A stretch of DNA of 64,000 bases, taken from Owenia fusiformis (taxonomy: Eukaryota > Annelida > Polychaeta > Sabellida > Oweniidae). Made by a program: the position numbers and the translations under genes. A model generated the notes under the pieces. It ran no database searches. It was not told the DNA's origin and was given only the letters and a program-made list of their open reading frames with translations. This document shows positions 57,919-64,000 of this stretch, one piece after another; positions within the stretch are counted from its first letter, which is position 1; the number at the start of each line of letters is the position of its first letter. The stretch covers positions 31,960,425 to 32,024,424 of the forward strand of contig CAIIXF020000010.1 in NCBI GenBank assembly GCA_903813345.2. The letters are read 5' to 3'.

Positions 57919-58928
57919 GCTGGTAATTACATAATTCTTAGTTAAGCAGAAAATGTTTGGTTGTAAAATTACGAGTATTTGTGCCTATGGTGCATATGCC
58001 GCCCTCTATTCATATTGGAAATCTTCTTAACAAGTACCTTAACTGACCTTAACAAGTATCATTTGTCTGTTAGTAATGACATTAGCAGGTGAGCATTAGA
58101 GATCTGTGAACAGTGGTTGTGAATGTATACTTTAATAAAGTTTTTAGAGGAATTTAATTGCTTTTTTCTTGGCTAGTAACTTATGAGGTTACAAGTGTTG
58201 GCCCCTAACTTTTCTACTGGCTTCCAAATATTTTCCATTACAAGCCATCTTGGCTTGTAAAGAAATTTGGGAATCTGTGCCTCTGCTGTTCATGAGACAA
58301 GATGCTGTTCATGAGGCAAGATCAAAATAAGATCAAAATTTTGACTTTGTTTATCGTTTTTGAAGTGTATTTTAATTGAAACATAACGAAATGACTGAAT
58401 AAGCATGTAAATACAGAGTTTGACCATTTTGCATTATTTTTAAATAATGGTCAACATTGGTAAGTATGACTGATTGTTACATCAGCCTTCTAGCATTCAA
58501 ACTAAATTGATTCATCGCATTATCGATGATTACAAATGCCATTTTAATATAAATACATTTTATCGTTATATCAGTGTGATATCGCACAATTTATATAAAG
58601 GTCAACATTTGTTTCAAAAAGAAATATCAATTCAAATTTTCTACTCTCTGTTATTTAATATGTATTTACTGTTTGTTATTTTTACTTTCAGATATTGATT
58701 TTATGACTGATGTTTAACGTTTTTGAATCTCCCGCCTCTAACTTTGTATTCCTGGGACCACGCCCCCATACTTTCAGATTTTGTTTTTCGTTCATTGTAG
58801 TTTGCTCATGCGTAGTAAAGATTTTCAGAAAAATAAAAATAATATCAAAATTTTGACTTTTTTATCGTTTTTGAAATATATTTTAATTTGAAACATAAAC
58901 AAAAATGAGTGTATAAACATGTAAATAT

Positions 58929-59325
58929 ATGCCGAGAAGGGTACTAAGTGATCACCGAGTTACAATCCCAAGTGATAGTAAGAAGACAGTGATGGTGCAG
59001 GAAATTCATCATCAGAGGATGACAATGAGAGTGAAAGTGACAGCAATGGTGATGATCCAGATCAAGACCCAGACTGGGAAAGAAATGCAACCCGATTCCC
59101 TTTCCCTGTATTTGACAATTCAGGTGCTGGGCCACATGTTGATCACGCTGAGACACTAACAGAGTTTGACTATTTTGCATTATTTTTAAATGGAGTCCAA
59201 ATAAATAAGCCAGCATGGACTCATGTCACCTCAGAGGAAATAAAGGCTCATATCGAAATAAACCTGCTGATGTCCATCCACAAATTACCCTGCACTCAAG
59301 ATTACTGGTCAACATTGGTAAGTAT
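58929..59325 (+). pseudogene. piggyBac N-terminal fragment, unit C
   Basis: Starts MPRRVLSDHRVTIPSDSKK, frame change, then SEDDNESESDSNGDDPDQDP, FDNSGAGPHVDHAETLTEF, VQINKPAWTHVTSEEIK and MSIHKLPCTQDYWSTL before GTAAGT. This copy keeps the longest stretch of the family pattern, including the DYWST box that precedes the catalytic core in PGBD4-like proteins. The core itself is absent. Confidence 0.72.
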
Positions 59326-59329
59326 GACT

Positions 59330-60430
59330 GATTGTTATATCAACCAAACTACTCATTGGCATTAAAGCATTACCTAGTAGGCTCTCTATTCAAAATTGCC
59401 TTAAATATATTTAAAAGCTCAGTCATCAAATATATAAACAATTGAATTATGTATAATGTATCAGTCAGGAAAAGAAAAACAAACATGTCATCCCCATTTT
59501 TCCCCCACTCAGCCATCTGTATCAGGAGAAACCATTCATGCAGTGGTTGGTACACCATAAACTATATGCGAAAGGTTGCAAAATCCAGCTAAAATAAAAA
59601 GCAAATAATTATACTCTTTGCTGCTAATGATGGCCAATATTATGAACAAATTGGGCTTAGAGAATAAAAACAAATTAATATACAAATGCCCAAAAGCTGA
59701 TCAAGTCATAAGAACTGTGTGTACAAGACTAATATTGTCTGATAGGATACAGCCTGAATGTCCGAAAAACTTAACATGATAACAGTCAGCTCAAAGAAGT
59801 TTAACCAAGTATAGTTTCTTTAAATCTTTGATTGGATAGGACTCTCCTAGCTTCAATTTTGCATGTTACGCTCACAGCTTTGGGTTAATTATTATTCTAA
59901 AATAGCTTAGGGTTTATTTAATTTACAATGTCATTCATTAGTTATCTTTTTTCTAGTATGTTAAGGTGTTAGGGAGTCCATTTCAAACCAGCAGGTGAGC
60001 AACAAAATACACTAATATATTGTAATAGCATTTGAAACTGTGTATAAAGTGTAAGACACCGTGGATAATAAGTTTATGATGAAGGTAAATGTGCAACTGA
60101 AATGTTCAATACAGGGAGTGATGATCATACATTAGAGAGGATCATAAAATGCATGTGTCCACTACAGGGAATTAAAAATCATTATTAGTATAAATGCCAT
60201 GGGACCAGGCATGATCATTTAAGACGATTATGTGGGGTCAATCACAAGTCATGTGATGATAATCATGAGTGGGGCGGGCATTTGGGATTCAATATGTTCC
60301 TCTAGGAATTGTCAGTGAAAAATACATCAAAATGAATGTATAAATTACAAATTAGACAATTGATGAAATATTTTGGAATAATATTTGGCCAAATCATAGA
60401 CAGGCAAAGGTAAATATAACATGTGGTTAT
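59330..60430. repeat. Unit C remainder, similar to 54.53-55.5 kb
   Basis: ACCAAACTACTCATTGGCAT, CAGCCATCTGTATCAGGAGA and TAAGTTTATGATGAAGGTAA recur in the same order as in unit B. Similarity fades near 60430. Confidence 0.75.
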
Positions 60431-60845
60431 ATTTTGTTAGTGAGAAATGTTGAATTATTATGAAGTATGTATTAAACAACACAATCTTGTTTATGTGAGG
60501 GATGATGTTTACGACACCATTAAAGTCAAGCCAGATGAGTAAGTGCTTGGAGAGATGATAAAGGAATACAAAGATATGCTAAAACAACCGTATTATCCTG
60601 AGGTATGCATGCAATGATTTGAATGAACTGCTAATACCTTTACAGCTAAATTTCATTAATCATTTTAAATAAAAAAAAAAAAAAAATCTAGTGAATAGAT
60701 TATTGTACACAAATTGGCATTGTTGTAAAATCAGGAACTTCATCACTTGCCTTTATTTTATCTCTTATTTATCTTTGACGAATTGATGTTAAATCAGGTC
60801 AATGAAAATTAAATCTAGGCTATTGTCATATGTTTTACTATATAG

Positions 60846-61001
60846 ATCAAGGAGAAATGGGGTTATTTATCATCAAGTTCTGTGCTGAGGGAGAGAAAAG
60901 GCCTAACAAACCAGTCTAAAACAGCTGGAGAGCCACCACCACAAGGCCCTACAGAAATTGAGGAAAAAATTCTCTCAATAATGGGACAGACAGATGTCTG
61001 A
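60846..61001 (+). CDS. Exon-like frame, possibly Myb/SANT-type
   Basis: After ACTATATAG the frame reads IKEKWGYLSSSSVLRERKGL, then TNQSKTAGEPPPQGPTEIEE and KILSIMGQTDV, stop at 60999-61001. The IKxKWxxLxxxxxRERK shape resembles the third helix of Myb/SANT- or MADF-like domains common in transposon-linked proteins. The segment at 60547-60605 (LGEMIKEYKDMLKQPYYPE) may belong with it. Weak evidence; function unknown. Confidence 0.3.
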   Translation: MKEKWGYLSSSSVLRERKGLTNQSKTAGEPPPQGPTEIEEKILSIMGQTDV

Positions 61002-61396
61002 GGGAAAGCAACTGGGGATATACAGAAAACCTCCATCAAACTGTATGTCTTTCCAGGCATTTTCAATATTTTTACATGTATATCCTATGGGATCAAAGCT
61101 GAGATGCCATTTTTCTAGTTTTCCTTGATACTATCCTGACATGAAACATGCATACATTATAATTCAGAATCTGCCACAAGCATGTCAAAGGTTGGACCCC
61201 CAGAGGACAATGTCATCTAAGAAACACCAGGTATTTAATTTTAAGGGGCATGTAGAAGGAAATGAAAAATTGCTAGAAATTGATTTTTACTTGCATAGAA
61301 CTATTTCAGAGAAAGGAAAGTTTTGTTGTCCGAGTATGGTTTAGATTATGTTTGAAACAGTTTACAAGAGCAAAGGAAAAGATTGTCAGATAAGTA

Positions 61397-62100
61397 TATT
61401 GAGATATACGCCATAATATGATTGTAATGTGTATTTTAAGATAATTCAATGTACTATTGAAATGAATTTTAATGAAATAGTAATAACTACATCTGTATTA
61501 ATATAACAATTTGATTTAAATAACAACATTATTTATAACTAAGATTTTAATGGTCATAAAATGAAAATGAAATGGAACAACCAAAGTCCAAGAGAAGACT
61601 TACATGTCCGACGTGTTCTTCCAAATACTGAGATCTCTAATAACATACATATGAAGAGCCATCTTTATCACTTATCACAAGTACCATACAGAGTACATGA
61701 AGAAAATACGAGACCCTTACAGTGAAGCAGGCCAATTCAACTAATTCAATATATTGAGATATACGCCATAATATGATTGTAATGTGTATTTTAAGATAAT
61801 TCAATGTACTATTGAAATGAATTTTAATGAACTAGTAATAACTACATCTGTATTAATATAAAAATTTGATTTAACAACAACATTATTTATAACTAAGATT
61901 TTAATGGTCATAAAATGAAATGGAACAACCAAAGTCCAAGAGAAGACTTACATGTCCGACGTGTTCTTCCAAATACTGAGATCTCTAATAACATACATAT
62001 GGAGAGCCATCTTTATCACTTATCACAAGTACCATACAGAGTACATGAAGAAAATACGAGACCCTTACAGTGAAGCAGGCCAATTCAACTAATTCAATAT
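61397..62100. repeat. 355-bp tandem duplication with a C2H2-like remnant
   Basis: TATTGAGATATACGCCATAA at 61397 recurs at 61752, and the copies match to about 62100. Each contains a short frame MEQPKSKRRLTCPTCSSKY that stops, and further on HMKSHLYHLSQVPYRVHEE. The CPTC ... H...H spacing suggests a broken zinc finger. A distant copy lies at about 38.8 kb. Confidence 0.8.
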
Positions 62101-63954
62101 ACAAGGGTTGCAAAGGGTATTAAGCATAATGCATTACTGAAGATGAACAAAATGTCCATACTCTATATACATGTAGTTATGGAGGAGTATGAAGTGGTTA
62201 TGAAAATGAACATAGAGATCCCATGTTGTATGGTACAAGGATTTTTCTGATTGGTCATATAAAATCTAGCAATAAACTAATAAATAATTTAAATTACCAA
62301 CAAAGATAGCTGATTGAGGAACTGCTAGATAGGCTAGTCTGAAAATATGACCTTTGGATAGAAATTTTCCTTCACATGATCTGTTGGTCTATAAATATAT
62401 ATTTTTCAACAAATACCATGAACAATCAAATTCATTCTTCAAATCTGTCAAGTCAATATTGCTAAGAGTCATTTATATACAGCAGTGAGTCTACATCCAG
62501 AATGAAGCAAGAAACAAAAGTTTGTTGAAAAATATAAAATTACTCTCAGTCATGAAAGATGCAACTTCTTGAAAACAGCTTCACATAATGTATAACAAAT
62601 TATTTCAAATTCCAAATGGTATTAAAAGTATTTGGCTTTATATGAGAAGTATAAAGGACAGCTTTCATTAATGACCATATGGTCCCAATTTATAGAAAAT
62701 GTACAAATAAATGAAATAAAACATGCCATAAAAGGTAATATATGGAAATCCAAACCCAATATTTTCAATTTAAAATCGTGTGTGATAATTCCTGTATATT
62801 TATTGCACCTTGCATGAAACATCAGCCGCCAAAACCATTGGCCAGGATTATTATTTCTTTCTTGATTTTCGAAACAAGACAGGGCCATTGTCAGTAACAT
62901 TACACACAAAGGACACATCAACTTTGGGAGAACACTACAAAAATACAATGACTGGTGAGGAAATTAGTAATTATGCTGGTATAATTGTTTATACTTTTTC
63001 TTCAACATACTCCCTTTATCAGTATCACTGTTCGCTAAGGCCGAGAAGCATAGTTGTGTTTCTGATTGTTTTTTGGTGCAGATGACTTAAGCAGGTCCCT
63101 GTTAAATTAGCACAGTATAGCGGAGACATTGCCATGACGCTACCATATCAATCCATCTGAAAGTCAGGTCAGATATTCAATATAAAACACAAAAATTAAA
63201 CAAAATACAGCTGGAGAACACTGAGATCAGTGTGCAGGTAATAAAAAAAAAACGGTGACCAGAAACAAGTATATTTTTTCTTGGCCCTAAGTCTTCATAT
63301 TCCTCCTCGTCTTACACATGACATATGTACAAGAATAATGCTATGTATAAAACAGATCAAACATCAAAATTTTGAGAACTTCCTCATCCAGAGGTTCCTC
63401 TCAATTTAGTATTCATTAGCCACATAATTTATTCCCATGTAAAAAAGTTGTGCCCATTCATTTCAATTGGCATCAGCATTATTTGATGCCAGTACCATCA
63501 TTTATGTTGCAGACAGGACAGTATGATAAATTCTGAGTCAATTGAGAGTTTTATAAGATGTGGACAATGCAATAAGAGCTATAAAGTCATTGATAACTTG
63601 CATGAACTCGACGAGCAAACTATTTGATTTCTATTATAATTCATCAATGAGTGACATAGCTATAACCATTATGTTAAATTCAACTCTTTCAGCACCATCC
63701 AAGAAAAAAGGGGCTAGACATCACATGTAACAATTTCAGCTGAAATATTACTTATCCTAAGTTAGTACTGATTAAGAACTCTTTGACAATTGGACTAAGG
63801 TCATTTATATCATTGAATGTAGTACAAAAAAAGAGGTGGAAGAATCATATCAACATGAAAGATGTTTATTCTGATAAATGATATCCGATTTCCAAATGAA
63901 TGGCCACTAGTTGCCTTTGTATGTAGAAATAATCCAGATGGGGCAACCCTTAGA
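62101..63954. other. Repeat-derived stretch with one unidentified frame
   Basis: Parts (63360-63600) match 38.95-39.2 kb. The 91-codon frame at 62810-63085 includes AKTIGQDYYFFLDFRNKTGP and LSVTLHTKDTSTLGEHYKN, which looks protein-like but matches nothing I recognise; it may be an exon fragment. Confidence 0.4.
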
Positions 63955-64000
63955 TAATAGTACAATAACGTCATTTGTAAGGGCAATATAGTGAAATATT
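63955..64000. repeat. Start of a dispersed repeat cut by the window edge
   Basis: AATAGTACAATAACGTCATT and GGGCAATATAGTGAAATATT match 36349-36395. Confidence 0.75.

Overview
The window looks like AT-rich, intron-bearing nuclear DNA of an invertebrate metazoan, probably marine. Short exons are bounded by GT/AG sites, the proteins are animal-type chromatin factors, and the repeats are eukaryotic (mariner, hAT, piggyBac, pogo, LINE, minisatellites). I cannot name the species. I saw no tRNA, rRNA or CRISPR.

Region 1 (1-5.7 kb, minus strand). Three short exons spell most of a PWWP domain of the HDGF/LEDGF type. Downstream on the same strand lie two exons of a Crypton-type tyrosine recombinase domain, as in QRICH1/ZMYM/KCTD1-like proteins. 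They may be one chimeric gene or two neighbours. The introns hold MITEs.

Region 2 (5.7-10 kb). Repeats, including a 5'-truncated LINE inserted into an older repeat; otherwise featureless.

Region 3 (10.1-24.7 kb, plus strand). Several exons of a TNRC18/BAHCC1-family chromatin regulator, recognised from a series of motifs in the same order as human TNRC18. Two apparent indels break its frame; both sit in slippage-prone sequence. A 10-kb intron filled with repeats separates the main block from a further phase-compatible exon. The BAH domain was not found.

Region 4 (21-23.7 kb). An hAT (ZNF862-like) C-terminus on the minus strand whose last exon runs into a minisatellite, plus a 612-bp TA-flanked MITE.

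Region 5 (25-34.8 kb). Satellite country: a 3.77-kb tandem segmental duplication carrying 65-bp minisatellite arrays of different length, an 81-bp repeat, a 130-bp/18-bp composite repeat with about 27 copies of the perfect CArg-box decamer CCATATATGG, and a 45-bp repeat.

Region 6 (35-64 kb). A graveyard of DNA transposons: a HAFTGCD-type fragment, a LINE remnant, pogo-like, ZNF862-like, mariner and piggyBac fragments. Much of 47-60 kb is one module in two to three copies, which gives natural filled/empty-site pairs. These pairs expose a three-deep nested transposon, a fold-back mariner carrying a piggyBac-type MITE, and a truncated MITE.

No operon-like cooperation is expected. The host genes are the PWWP/recombinase gene(s) and the TNRC18-like gene; nearly everything else is mobile or tandem-repeat DNA.
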